From NCBI GenBank assembly GCA_020726505.1, contig JAHLEZ010000002.1:310001-374000 (forward strand): a stretch of 64,000 bases of DNA, read 5' to 3'. The position numbers were made by a program, and so were the translations under genes. This DNA comes from Leptodontidium sp. MPI-SDFR-AT-0119. Lineage: Eukaryota > Ascomycota > Leotiomycetes > Helotiales > Leptodontidiaceae. This document shows positions 1 to 11,660 of this stretch, one piece after another (positions within the stretch are counted from its first letter, which is position 1; each line of letters begins with the position of its first letter). A model generated the notes under the pieces. That model saw only the letters and a list, made by a program, of their open reading frames with translations. It did no database searches and was not told the origin of the DNA.

Positions 1-1351
1 GAGCAGGGGACTGTCCATCAATGATAAGCTCAACTCGACCGAGACGGATATCAATGAAGGCTCTGACGCACCTCAATCCATGAGTCCGTTGCGGAAGTCT
101 TCAATCAGCCAGGGACAGAAATTTGAACATCTATTTCAGGAAAGTCGACCAATTCCGACGACCCGGCAAGAATATCGAGCTCCTGTAGGCCCGATGTTTG
201 CCAATCTCTGCTGCCAACTTCCATCCCCACAAGTCCCAACGGAAGCCCAGAAGAGTCTTTTCCTCGACCAGGATGAGCCAAAGCCAAATATTAATAAAAG
301 TCGGAGAGATAGCGGTGTTGACATGTTACAGGATGGCGAGGGCGGAAACGTTGGGCCAGAAGAAGAGTGCAGACGCCCAATCGCAAAGGATATGAAGAGG
401 AAGCAATCAGCCAGCCAATCACCGGGGATGGAGACTTCAAAGAGAACAAAAGGCGTTGCGTACCCGGTGAATGATGGCGAAAGCATCAGCAAACGACAGA
501 GGCAGCGACGGAAATTCTGCATGTCAAGCGCTGAAGCTGAGGAATTCCGTGCTCGACAGGCGGAATACGTAAGCCATCTTTCATGCTTCAAGCTATCATA
601 TACAGACTGATCGAAAACAGTTGCATGATGGTAACGCAAAAATCATAAGCGAAATACCACGGTTTACTCGAAGTCAGAAGAAAGTCCTGGTATGTGTTTC
701 GGGTTACTTGAGTATACCCAGGGCGGGCTGAGCTTACTTGCACAGAAAAACGAAGTCATGAATCAACCTGCACGGTCCAAGCCGTCAACAGGGCTCCACG
801 GCACCCACGAAACATCTCTCCGAAGAGCATGATGTAGGTGGAAGACACTGTCATCTTTTCTGGCGTTGCTAACGAAACGTGCCCAGCCCGGCCATGCTTT
901 GTCTTAGAGTGATTGTTCTCCCTATTCAGAGCCAGGAAAGTAATGTTCAAGTCAAAGCAATAGCCCAAAGCCGGTCGAGAAAGCTAGTAGGTTGGTCAAG
1001 AAGATTGCCAGCAGTGGAAAGAACGTGGGCTGCTGCAAGAAACCAGTAGGCTGCAGAAGTTCTACCAAGCCAGTTGTTCCTCAAACGACTGACAAATGGG
1101 ACAGTCGAAACAGGTCAACCGTGTCGACAATACCAGAAGTCCAAGATTCGTTCTGAGAAGAGAGAGGAGGTTATCGAAAGCCCTCAGTCAGAAGTTGAGA
1201 CTGGTACCTTGAAGGCGTGAGTCGTAACCATGCTGAAGACACTGAAGCACTGCTAACTTTCCGGCTACACAGGCAATTGGTATATAGGATTGCTGACCAC
1301 AACACCGTTATGTATTCCCTACCAGTCAAGTTGGGTAAGCTTGAGATCTGA
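1..1351 (+). CDS. Partial hypothetical protein, 3' part of a multi-exon gene
   Basis: Unrecognised gene entering from the left edge; the frame is open from base 2 to 568. My best exon model is <1-568, 650-689, 746-833, 887-1216 and 1273-1351. The clearest introns are 834-886 (GTAGGT, GCTAAC, CCCAG) and 1217-1272 (GTGAGT, GCTAAC, ACAG), and all phases agree. The product is hydrophilic and rich in Lys, Arg, Ser and Gln, with basic stretches suggesting a nuclear protein. No domain recognised. An in-frame TAG at 1047-1049 interrupts exon 887-1216, although the frame stays coding-like on both sides and splices cleanly into the last exon. It may be a mutated allele (CAG to TAG is a RIP-type change), an unrecognised short intron, or the true end. 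The 569-649 intron could instead end at 620. Confidence 0.45.
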
Positions 1352-1752
1352 AACCGGATGGTCAGTCTGGAAGCTGCACGTTACATCTGGTTGATTGGTG
1401 TATTCCGGGTTTGAGATGAGTATGCTTTATCATGGTCGATCGGTGTTGTTTGAGTATTGAATAGACCGTCTCCGAAGCTGGAAACATTATAAATTAGTTT
1501 CTTGAGGTGTAAGACATGGGTGAAAGCCTTGAATCTGCTAAGTGAGATGATTTGGGGAGTATCCACGGGCCAAGACTTTGTAACTACGCATGCTAGCTCG
1601 TGGGCTCGTGCGTTCCAACTCCTTGAGCGAAGCTCCTCATATAGACACAGGGCCCACAGAACTCCAAGGTCAGCATTAAACAAGAGCCAGGTTTCTCTCT
1701 GGCAGATGCAGTCATCAACCAGAGGTAGTGGTCCACATGTCGGGGTGTAAAT
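1352..1752. other. Intergenic spacer, convergent gene ends
   Basis: The spacer lies between the end of the plus-strand partial gene and the stop of the minus-strand MFS gene. I see no ORF with coding character. It should hold the 3' ends of both transcripts. Confidence 0.5.
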
Positions 1753-3392
1753 CTACTCCTCCTTCAAGCCCACCTTCCCAATCTTCCTCAATCCTAACCC
1801 GATATTCCCCAAAACCAACACATCAACGCCAAAACACAACCAAAACGTAGCTCTATACCCATCCATCAACGTCTCTGACTCCGGTATCAACGAGCCTATC
1901 TTCCCTTCCCTACTCATCGTAACACTAGAAGCCACAACAGCCGTAACACCTAACCCAAAACTCGCACCAATATCACTGATAGTATTAAACACTCCTCCCG
2001 CAATTCCCTGCATCTCCCCCGGAAACAAAGACGTGATGACCAGATTCGCAACCGTGAATAGCACATCTGCACACAAGGGTGTACAGGCCACTGCGAAGAA
2101 TGCACATGTCCAATACGACCATTCTGGTTTGATGACTGCCATGAGCAGCGGCGCGAGAGCCGTTATGAATGCAGATACGAACACGAGGATATCGGCACGT
2201 ACTCTCTTGACGAGCCAGTGACGACCATGGGCAGAAAACGCAGGGATGTCTGGATGGGAGAGAGAGATTGCACTTCTTGGAAGAAGAGAGTTAGGAAGTA
2301 TTGCATGGCATCAAAGACACCCCAGATGACGAACACGGTTACGCAGAGACAGGTGAAGACGCTGTTCTTCCAGATGGAGGGTGGGATGATTGTTTTCAGT
2401 CCGAGACATTCTTGGCGGAGACCGTGGAGGATGAATGCTGGGAGGAGGAGGACGGCGAGGGAGAATAGTGTTAGGGAGACGGGTGCGATGAAGTGTGAGG
2501 CACCACTTGCGAGGATGGCGAAGACGTAGGAGAATAGGCCGAGGGAGGTGCTGAGGAGGAAACAACCTAGCCAGTCGATTTCGGTCTTGAGACGGTGGAT
2601 GAGAGAACGGTATGTTTGATCGATTGGCTTTCGGTCTGCTGGTATACCGAAGATGGAGATCAGGAAGGTTATGAATATGAGTCCAGCACCAATGTAATAT
2701 CCGACTCTCCAACCAATACTCTGGACGAACACTCCGCCGATGACTAGACCGACGGAAAATCCGAGAGGTTGACCTGCACCCAGACATGCAAAAGCTACGT
2801 TCCGATAAGTACCACTGGGAATATGGCTTGTGATGAGCGATACCGAGGATGGAAGACAGAGCGACAACGCAACGCCTGACGCTGCACGGAACAGAATCAG
2901 TTCGATCCCAGTTCTGCAGACACCCGATGCAATGGTCGTAATAACGAGCATGAATTCTCCAACGAGGTAGACCTTCTTACTGCCCACAACATCAGAGATA
3001 GATCCAGAGATGAGAAGTGTGCATCCGCAAGCGAGCGGGCTCACGGATGCGGGCCATAGAAGTAAGCTGTCTGAAATGCCAAGATCCCTAGCCATCGTGG
3101 GCAGTGCGACGATGATGATGCCTCCTAGCATGGAACCTATCAGAGAGATTCCAGAGATACTGCCGACAATGATAGTTGCTCTCCATTTGGAGATGGAGTC
3201 TGTATTGGCGTTGGTAAGTGATTCGGATGGTTCGTTGGCCATCTGAGGGGGTGCGTTTCGTAGATTCGCATCGAGTCTCCTGTGGAGATCATTGCTTGGA
3301 TGAGAGAATGTTAGATGTCCAATTGCTTCCAACTCAATGGCTCGAAACCTATCCGACGATACCTCTACGTCGATGGTGGCAGTTCTCGACAT
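1753..3392 (-). pseudogene. MFS drug:H+ antiporter (DHA2-like), frameshifted
   Basis: Major facilitator of the 14-helix drug:H+ antiporter type, related to aminotriazole-resistance transporters, expected in the plasma membrane. The start is taken at 3392; an upstream in-frame ATG at 3473 would add 27 residues. The hydrophilic N-terminus of about 80 residues is followed by serial membrane helices. The A-like loop motif GSISDVVGSKKV follows helix 2, and the motif C-like segment GAGQPLGFSVGLVIGG is clear. At about 2195-2225 the frame breaks: one frame reads FLPMVVTG and then diverges, while the frame one base away resumes with LVKRVRADIL and continues to the stop at 1753. From memory of the family, roughly 8-10 residues normally lie between those motifs. 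This suggests a small out-of-frame deletion, and no GT-AG intron can bridge it. A sequencing error is possible. Confidence 0.8.
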
Positions 3393-4118
3393 TCTGGGAT
3401 GAACCGTCGGGGCTGAAACTGGAGAGTGATGAAAAAACAGGTAAAAAAAAACCACACACCGATTAAAGACCACAGACTACGGAAGCAGCCAAGGCTTTAT
3501 AGATGCCATCGCAGTGATCCAGGCAACCAAACCTGACAGCTATGTCATCATTAGGCTAAGTGAAGTGATGGTTGAGCGATTTGACTCATGACTGAGGTCT
3601 GCATGAAAATTACCCCACTTCAGGACTAAATCTGGTTGACTAAGCTGAGTTAATCTCAACGACATCTCCTCTTATTCGTGCTCGAATACGGAGGATACAT
3701 TTGTGCATACCGTCATACTTTGTGTACGAATGGATTACCTCTTTGAGGACGTGGCTACGAACGTGGTCACATTTTTCTTGAAAGATTTCGGAGTCATAAA
3801 AAAAAAGGGGGGGGGGACTGAGATGATGGAAATGAGACCAGACCTTTTTACCCCTGAAGCGTTCCAGGCAGACGACTGACCTTGCATCCAAACACTAGAA
3901 TAAGAGACATTGAGTTAGAAGTTTTCAAGAATCAAAGCCGCTGGGAGTACTGCGAACCCCGGCATATCTCACAAATCAACAAGGTCTGTGTCAAAGGCCA
4001 ATGTATTACCTGCTAACAAAAGTCCATGTGCTAAAATTGCACTATGCAGAAGGCAACCAAACTAAGGAAGTCTATTTTGAGGAAATAGGACCCCAGATGA
4101 AAGTGCGCGACGTACCAT
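3393..4118. other. Intergenic region
   Basis: Promoter side of the MFS gene and 3' side of the next minus-strand gene. It holds a homopolymer pair (A9 then G10, about 3800-3818). The 83-codon minus-strand ORF spanning that tract has no recognisable features, so I do not call it a gene. Confidence 0.45.
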
Positions 4119-5240
4119 CTAATCATCTTGCTCCTCATCACTCTCAGAACTCTCGTCTCCCTCATCTTCTCCATCCGAATCGCTGCTTTCGTCGCTCTCA
4201 CTTGGAGCCTCACCCGCATCAGCAGCTTGGCCCTCAGCAACAAGTGCATTCTCCATTGCCGTGACCAGGTCTGGGTATCTGAATGCTTGGCTGCAGATAG
4301 CACTGGCCTGGCGTTCACGGAGAGTATGAGCTTGCTTCAAAATACCTCCTTTGGTCATGATGCCATCGGCCTTCATGTGAGGTGGGAGACCCTGACCGAC
4401 TGTTGAAGGGAAACAAAGTTAGTAAAATATTGTATAATTTCCTTGCGTGTGGATGAAGAAGAACACTCACCAGGAATGGTGTAACCCTTGAAGCGCTTAT
4501 TAAATTCCTTGGCAACCTCATCCCAGTCTCTCTTGTTGAGAATTCGCTTGTTGGATTTGATGGCCTCCAAAACCTTGTACTGCAAGAAGTCCTTTTCCTC
4601 GTGGCACCAGTGAGGGCGGAAATCTGTCTTCTGGCTTTGACCATCGTTGTTTTGGTTGAGCTTGCGCTTGATGATCTGCAGTCTCCACTTCTGCAACTCC
4701 TTCAAGTCTTTTGGGTTCTTGAAGTTGAGGTTTCTCTTCTGGGGATATACCCATTTGGATTCGTTTCCACCCTCATCGTAGAGAATCATCTCGGTGGCCG
4801 CCTTGGACTTGACTCCGAGAGCTGGAGGGTCCTTTGAGACATGTCCATTGGCATCCCAATGGAACTTTGTGCCTTTATTTGAGACAGGGCGATGCTTTCC
4901 ACGATCCTGGATCAAACGTCAGTACAGAGAATGAAAGACGAAATTCGTGTTAATAACTTACTTCAGCGACTCGACGAGCATTCGGTCCGGTCAAATCAAG
5001 TTCATCCCCACTCAAGTAAATGCCACCAGGATCGCGCATGCTCATTTCGACAGAATCGTCGTCTTCGTCTCCCTCCTCGGAGCTGGAGCTAGAAATGGAA
5101 ACAGGTCTTTCTTGACTACCAGTCAAGGATCTGCCCCAACATCTACCAGAGGCGCCTTCCCTGCCAATGTTTCCTCGGCTGGGAGTGCTGGACGAAGAGT
5201 TTTTTCCGCCAGTACCGATTTTCTTGGATGGGGTGGACAT
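4119..5240 (-). CDS. Myb/SANT-like helical domain protein, paralog 1
   Basis: Three exons: 4962-5240, 4471-4906 and 4399-4119. Introns 4907-4961 (GTAAGT...CTGAC...CCAG) and 4400-4470 (GTGAGT...ACTAAC...AACAG) keep the frame, giving 331 aa. Residues 1-93 are Ser/Gly-rich with an acidic serine patch. Residues 190-234 form a helical block with the pattern W-x2-EE-x2-FL...W-x-EVA-x2-FN-x-RFKG, like a Myb/SANT or homeodomain-like fold. A second segment in exon 3 (TLRERQASAI...YPDLV) is echoed in the gene at 8161-9234. The C-terminus is a long Asp/Glu/Ser tail. The pattern suggests a nuclear DNA- or chromatin-binding protein, but function is inferred only. It belongs to a family with two more copies in this window. 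Confidence 0.85.
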
Positions 5241-8160
5241 CTTGAATGCTGGTGGTGGATGATTAATGTCTGTTAAGTTGTTAGAAAATGATCAATACTT
5301 CCATGGAGCTTTGCAATCACTGGAAGCTGGGCTGATAGTGGAGCAGGGGAGAAATTAAAGAAGGGACGAAAAATATATTTTGATGAAAACTTTGACGGAA
5401 TTGATGACTGACTCTTGGGGAAATGGGAAAATGCGAAGGATTGATGCCTGATAGCGCTGCTTGGAAAGATTACCGAGTGAGAGAATGGGGAATTAGTTGT
5501 AAAAAAGAAAAAAAAAATTGGCTTGAAAGCACAAACAAACTACAAGACTCGGCCGCGGGAGATTCATTGTGTTTAAGAGGAGAGGAGAGTCCGGAGGTGC
5601 AAAATCGGGGTTTTTATAGGCCCTCCACCCACGGAACAGGTAATTTAAGTGACAGGGCCAGTGAGAAGAAGAATCCATCACAAAGGAATTCCAATTGAGT
5701 GTCAAAAGTGGTGGAGAATCCAATTCATTACAATGGAATTCGACTAGAGAATTAAGGCAGTTGAATAAGAAGCCAGGGAAATGACATCAAGCGTAGTATT
5801 CAGGCAACGAGAAACCGGATTACAGGAACTGAAATCAAAAATGAGGGGTTAGAGGATGATAAGACACACCAACATGAGCTGTGGTGATAAAAGCATCGAA
5901 ACCCCGAAAAGGGGAGCTATTCATTCCCAGCAAGTCAAAATATACCTCTTGAAAAGTGTGGAGTAAGCTGGATAAGGGGGCACATTCATTTGGCACAATG
6001 GCGAAATGTCGAGTGAATAGGAAAAAGGCAGTGGAAGACATCTCTTGAAGGAGTAATGCTGATAAGGAAAGATACAGTCTGGTGGAAAGCTGTGCTCCAA
6101 ATCGTCAAAGACGAGATAAGGCGAAATTGACTTTTAAGAACACCATAGATGAAGAGGCTGTCATTCTCAGATTCAAGGAAGATTGATTGCAAGATGGAAG
6201 AAGTTGAGACTGCTTCTTAACTCATTATAACATCATCCAGGATTACTTTGAAAATTGGAATACATGTTTTAACAACTCAAATCCGGGGATAGAATTATTT
6301 TCTGTTCTCGATGAGCCCGATTGGTAGCTTGGTGAGTTGATATGTAGTGATAGAATCTCGCTGAAGATATTTACAGATGTGTGCTATCTACCAGAGCTTT
6401 AAGAGATGATGCTTTGGTACTTAGAGTATAAAAAATAGGAATCCTGGGAACATTTTATAAAGAGATAAAAGACTTTTGGTGAAAAATTAGGTAAGAAATT
6501 TGAAACTAGAGTACAGTGCTCTTAAGGACAATGATAGATAATAGCTGAGAACAACCCCACCAATCATCAATTGTGTAGATGACAGGCATATCTGCTTTGC
6601 AGATCTATGAAGCGTTCCAAAATCCCTATGAGGAGAAAGAGCAACGACAGGATGAATGATGCGACATTGTTTCTTTGCGAAAATAGGATAGGCATTGACG
6701 GATCAGAGGGAGAAAACCAAGTCAGAGGGAGTGTAGAAAGTTGGAATGAGCAGTGCAGCAGAACGCTTCTTCTATACGTTGGGTAGAATGGCAGAGACAG
6801 TAGATGCTTCTTGCTGATTCTGTTTCTCTCCACATAATAGTGTTCGTATCATCTTCGGCGGTAGTATAGCAGCACCATCAAAAGGGAAATGCTCTTTGAG
6901 AAATCGAATTGATAGAGTCGCACCAGATATGACGGCTCAAAGGTAGGGAACTGAATGGTGAGAGGTTGCTGATATATCAAAGAAAGCCTTCTTACTCACA
7001 GTCTTGGTGGTGTTTCGGAAAAAAGTTGGTGTCGCGTTGTATCTCGAGGATGGCGGCCAGGGGTTGTTTGGGGGAGTGGGCAATGCTTGCTAGTTGGCAG
7101 ATTCAAGGAAGCAAGTTCGAGGTAGTTATTTGCAGATGCAAGAGTATCTTGTGTTGTTAGGGTGCTAATGGTGTTCAACTGATCAATTGCAAGAATTTGT
7201 GGATACTACTTTCGAAATTTTCAAGACGTAAAGAAGGCTTTTGTCGTGTGCAGACTTGTAAGCGGAGCTAAGAAAGAAAGTCACAGTCTACACATCGGCG
7301 CCACCGGGGGACGCAACGTGCTAGGCGCAGGACATTTTCATTTGATGCAATTGGAGAATAAAGGTAATTTGATAAGTGCAAGGTAGTTTAGTTTTACTTT
7401 GTCAGATCTTTAGATAGTTTCTACACTGACGTGGGGGATATATTAGTTTATGATGGACAGTCCTGTAAAACATTTTCAATCCATTCTTCTTATAATCCTG
7501 GAGCTGAGATTGGTCTAGCATAGAGTAGTGGGTACTCTTCAATAACAGAGATATAAACACAAAAGTTATTGACTAAAAGAAAGTCGTGTCTCATCATTTT
7601 CAAGAGCTTACATCTTCGGTTGAGGCTTGGGGCAGGCATAGGAGAGGGGAAATTAAAAGAAACTGATTGTCCCTGGCTTCACATATTACGGCACGGCTGG
7701 ATCTTGTTCATGTTGTCGCAAGAATTTATCATTTATTGTGTTCCTAATACAACATAGAGTTAGCTGCTTATTGAAAAGACGCTTCGGTCTTCAGATGCAA
7801 AAAGAAAGACAAAAAGTAACATCAAAAGGGGGCACAAAGTTGACCTGAGACATGACCAGAAAGACTGCAGTATTCATGGCCGTAGCGGTGATCCTGTAAA
7901 TGACTGCGAACGCCCAGTTTCTGGTGTGCAATGAGGAAGTATGCTCAAGACCAAAGGCCTGACATCCCAAGAGAGAAGATATTGTGAGGAGAGGAAGAGT
8001 CCCAAGTTGTTTCTCGTGGTTGTGGTTGCTGACGGAACGTCGAATCCACCAATCCCAAAAGATAGAATTACCAAGAGGATCGCTAGAAAGACAAAGTCAG
8101 TAGCCGTATAAGCAGGCAACGCTAGGAGCAGAGATTGAACTTACTAATCTGCACTCCGCT
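5241..8160. other. Gene-poor intergenic region
   Basis: This 2.9 kb between two Myb-like paralogs has only short ORFs with no domain, signal peptide or splice-consistent extension that I can support. Its base composition is moderately AT-rich and not RIP-like, since CA and TG dinucleotides are common. Confidence 0.4.
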
Positions 8161-9234
8161 TCATGCGGTTGCCTCAACGAGGACACTTCCAACGGGCTGT
8201 CTAGCTGGAGGTCTGCCCTCATCTTCGTCATCAGAACTCTCTTCTATATCATAGACTTCCTCATCAGTCTCCTCATCATCGTACTCATATTCTCTTCCAG
8301 ATTTATCATCACTCTTCTCATCTTCTTCGGAGCTGTCAGAGCGCCATGCCTTAATCTCCTCTTCAACCATCGCCTTCATCTCAGGAAACTTGTTGTAGAA
8401 TCCATTAATGGCGTTCCAAGATCTCGTCTCGATGATCTGGTTTGTTGTAGCAACACCACCATTCGCAAGCTTCTCGCCAATCCGAATCTCCTTGCCCTTG
8501 AATCTCTCGTTGTGGATTTCGGCAAGCTTCTTCCAATCCTTCGTGGTGAGTGGGTCGCCGGTGGATCTAACCAGGTTTCGAATCTGCACGCGCAGGTACT
8601 CGATCTCGGCAAACGACCATCGAGTTCGAGGGCCCTTCTTGTTGCTGGGATTATTGTTTTCACCCTCAACGTCCTCCTTGATGTAGATTCTGTCCAGGAT
8701 CCCCTTTCGCCACTTATGAAGTGCATCAATCCATTTCTTGTCATCCCACTTCGGATCATTGCGGAACTGGTACCTGTAAGGTTTTGTGTAGCCGCCGTTG
8801 ATGAGCTTGAGCTTGAAGCGCAGCAGCTCTGGTGCTGGCTTGCCAACCTCGGGCTTCTTTCTTGGGTCGTGCTTGGGGTTGTCTGACAATCTTGCACGCT
8901 TGCGGTCGGAGCTTTTGGTATTGTATTTGCGCTTCTTCGAAGTGACTTGGGAGGTAGGACCAGTGGGAGCAGGGAGAGGAGCAACAGAGTCTTGAGCTTG
9001 TTGCGGGGTTGCGAGGACGCCGGGAACATCTACGGCAATGGTGGAGCTCTGGGCCTTGAATGCTATAGAAAGTTAGCTCATATTTATTGATCATTCTTGA
9101 TGTTCTTTGAACTTACAGGTATCCTTGGACGATCCACTTCGGCCAACGCCATTTCCTCCATCCTTATCCTTGCTAACATTTTCGCCGTTGGTTTGCTTCT
9201 TGCGGTTATCTTTGCTGCGTTTCTTAGAAGACAT
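8161..9234 (-). CDS. Myb/SANT-like helical domain protein, paralog 2
   Basis: Two exons: 9117-9234 and 8161-9062, with intron 9063-9116 (GTAAGT...GCTAAC...TATAG), giving 339 aa. The start context AACATGTC is good. The N-terminus is Lys-rich (KKRSK, later KKRKY and RKRAR, possible nuclear localisation signals). Residues 135-160 (W-DDKKWIDAL-KWRKGI) and 186-229 (RWSFAEIEYL...DWKKLAEIHNERFKG) match the helical block of the 4119-5240 gene in spacing and key residues. A further shared segment at about 248-270 reads ETRSWNAI...FPEMK. The C-terminus is an acidic Asp/Glu/Ser/Tyr tail. It is probably a nuclear protein. The duplication is old, since the paralogs differ widely outside the conserved core. 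Confidence 0.85.
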
Positions 9235-10707
9235 GTTGGTTGAAGGTCGAGAGTCGAAGACTATTCGCAAAAGTTAACTTTCTTCTTAGTCAGAATGTAT
9301 TTGTAGCAAAGAAAAGTTTGAAATTATGTTGCTTGTGAATTGCTGTTTGAGTACGAGAAGACAAATAAAGAAGGCAGTATCAGAGAGAGAGTAAATAAAC
9401 AAAGTAGTCTCTTAAAGCAACAGACGCAAAGGACTGAAAAGCAGCAAAGGCTGTGAAGGCCCGGTGACTGAATGAAAGGCTTAGAAAACGAACAATGGCT
9501 TTCAACCATGCCATAAAATCTTGTGCCTTGTTCGGTTAGTGAGGAGAAAGACAAAAACGTAGAAAGTCAAGCTCGGTTGAAGTGGTGTGCTAAAGAGAAG
9601 TGATTGTGTTTTAGCAAACAGTTTTGTGCCACCGGATCTAACAAAAGCACGCTTCTTAACTATAAACTCAATCAGGGAAATGGCTTGTGCAGCCTGTAAA
9701 GTGCAGAAGAGTTTCCAGAAGAGATTGGTTGACGCGCGAACTTGGAGTATACCTTTGATGGATTGAGAGGTCTTCGAAGCCTGCAAGAGCACAGGTGTGT
9801 GGAGAGAGGATTCAAATCAACAAGACAGGACGTTTTGAAGATCGAGGATTTCGAGGCGTGGAAGCTTTCTGAGTGGGGAGTTCTAGGGGGTTCTTGTTTG
9901 TGAGGTGCCTTGATCGGCTTGAGACAGTCTGTGAAGAAGCCAGGTAAATGCAAGAGTGCAAGATGCTGACAGATTTGTGATGATGGAACGTTAGAATATG
10001 GGTGATGTTCAAGAACAAATGTTGTAGAGGGCCTCGAGGTGTGAGCGCGAAGTACTTCGAGTTCGCGTAGCGCCTCAATCGAGACTAGCGCGCTTCAGGA
10101 AGGCTGCCAGAGTAAAGGGAGGCAGAGAGGTGAATGATCAGGAGCTTGTTGAAGCGCGTCAGTAATGGTGAATAAAAGAAAGGAGGAGATGCAACTTTGT
10201 GCACAAGTGTTGAATGAATATGATGTAAATATGCAAGAGCTCTGCTCTTTTTAACTAAACTTGCCTTGATATCTTCTAGGATGAAGGAGAGTAAGAAATG
10301 ATCCAATGTATTGAGGTCAAGGCTGGAAATATCTGTACACAAAGAGTCTGCTAGCCTAGGGATCTCATGTTATGCTTGTGAAAGTACAGGCATTATGCCA
10401 GGTTCCACAGGTTCTCAGATGAGTATCGGAAATGCAGAAGACCCAGAATTGCATGATTCTTCTGCCAGAAGAGGCTCACCACGGAAATTTAGGAAGAGTA
10501 CCAAAATTGACTTAGGGCACTCTACTGAGAAGAATGGACACAGTAGTTCCGAAATGCTTTTTGATATCTTTCCGCTATCCCACTGTCCGACTCCCGCAAC
10601 GGCAGTCTATCCATTGAAAGCTACAAGACGATCCTAAAAGGACGATATCATGGCCTATTTGGACCTGGCTTGACATTGATAACACTTTGGTAGTGATATT
10701 CCAACAA
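9235..10707. other. Intergenic region
   Basis: Upstream region of the Myb-like gene and 3' region of the small gene. Several overlapping short ORFs on both strands look like shadows. The 108-codon plus ORF at 10311-10637 has a mildly coding-like composition but no domain, and I leave it uncalled. Confidence 0.4.
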
Positions 10708-11022
10708 TTATGCCTCATCCTCCGTTGTGTCCCCGGTGTGAACTTCCTCCACTTTCTCCTTGTCCGATTTCCCACCCCTCTTATACTCTCTTGCCTTTGG
10801 CTATGTAACTCAGTTTCGCACATTCAAAATAGTTGATTGTTCTTACTGCGGCTGGTCGAATGATCCTGTCGTGGACCATTGGCTTTTTCTTCAAGAGGGC
10901 CAGAGCCTCTGCCGCCGCTTTCTTCTTCTCGTCATCACCCGGCTTGGATGTCTGCCGATAGGTTAGCACAGAAGATTTATTAATTGAAAATGGTTAGACA
11001 TACGTACGACTTGCTTGGACAT
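10708..11022 (-). CDS. Small Lys-rich protein, three exons
   Basis: Found by splice reading: exons 11008-11022, 10847-10951 and 10708-10800. Introns are 10952-11007 (GTACGT...GCTAAC...GGCAG) and 10801-10846 (GTAAGA...ACTGAG...CATAG), both phase 0, and the product is 70 aa. It begins MSKQV, has an Ala/Leu/Lys helical stretch (KKKAAAEALALLKKK), a basic middle and an acidic end (TTEDEA). No signal peptide or known domain. The first exon codes for only five residues, which would hide the gene from simple ORF finders. It lies 333 bp from the left end of the retroelement. Function unknown. Confidence 0.6.
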
Positions 11023-11350
11023 TATCCCGTTGTTGATGGGATTATTTGAGGATTTGGGGTTTGCTGTTGTCGTTGTGTGCGGCTTGGGTCATTAGCGATC
11101 ATGGCCGAGTGAAAAGTTCAACACCCTCCAAGGCTCAATGTCCCTGGCTAGGGCGAGAACATATAACAATGTAAAAGTCATTATCACAATGTATGTCAGG
11201 TTCCAGATACAGTACAACTTGCAAGCGTGTATTGGCAAAAGTAGGGATTAAAAGACGGAATCTTTTCATAACTTCAACTCATGCGGCACTTTGTCTATGT
11301 TTTTGGTATTCAAACATTCTATTTACTAACTTCATCAAGTTTGTTGTATA
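11023..11350. other. Intergenic spacer up to retroelement insertion
   Basis: Promoter-side spacer of the small minus-strand gene. CA/TG content is normal, so RIP has not visibly spread here from the adjacent element. Confidence 0.4.
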
Positions 11351-11354
11351 GTAT
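11351..11354. repeat. Target-site duplication, left copy (GTAT)
   Basis: GTAT directly before the left LTR repeats at 23424-23427 directly after the right LTR. If the terminal A of the LTR is counted with the site, a 5-bp AGTAT duplication is equally possible. The match supports one intact insertion event. Confidence 0.8.
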
Positions 11355-11639
11355 TGTGGGTGGGATAAAGCCCAATAAACCACACAACAAGAGAGGTAGT
11401 ATATAGTGAGGTACAGGGGGAGACTCTAAGTGTAAGAAATCGCGGATTGATCAAATCTAAAGATAATACATATCCAAAGAGCATGACAAGTCGAGGGAGG
11501 GGAGGAGAAAAAAGTGTATTAGATAATATCTATAAAAAGTTCTTAATTATTAAGTTGATTTTAAGTGTTAAGCTCTTTTATATAAAAAGAGCTTATCTAG
11601 TCAAGTAATAAAAGAGTTACTAGAGTCTTCCCTACCACA
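11355..11639 (-). repeat. LTR, left copy (3' LTR of the element)
   Basis: 285 bp, starting TGTGGGTGGG and ending CCTACCACA, so the TG...CA ends form an imperfect inverted repeat. It is the direct repeat of 23139-23423 with only transition-type differences that I could see. Its outer (left) edge keeps more C and G than its inner edge. Confidence 0.93.
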
Positions 11640-11660
11640 TTTGTCCCCCTCTTTAAAAAT
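11640..11660 (-). other. Polypurine tract
   Basis: On the minus strand a run of purines ending GAGGGGGACAAA sits immediately before the TG of the LTR, where plus-strand DNA synthesis of an LTR element is primed. It fixes the element's orientation. Confidence 0.75.

Noticed and set aside
3640..3891. 83-codon minus-strand ORF between the MFS gene and the first Myb-like gene
   Set aside because: It spans an A-tract/G-tract junction, has no motif and no splice support.
10311..10637. 108-codon plus-strand ORF
   Set aside because: Mildly protein-like composition only; overlaps the promoter side of another gene; no domain or conserved pattern.
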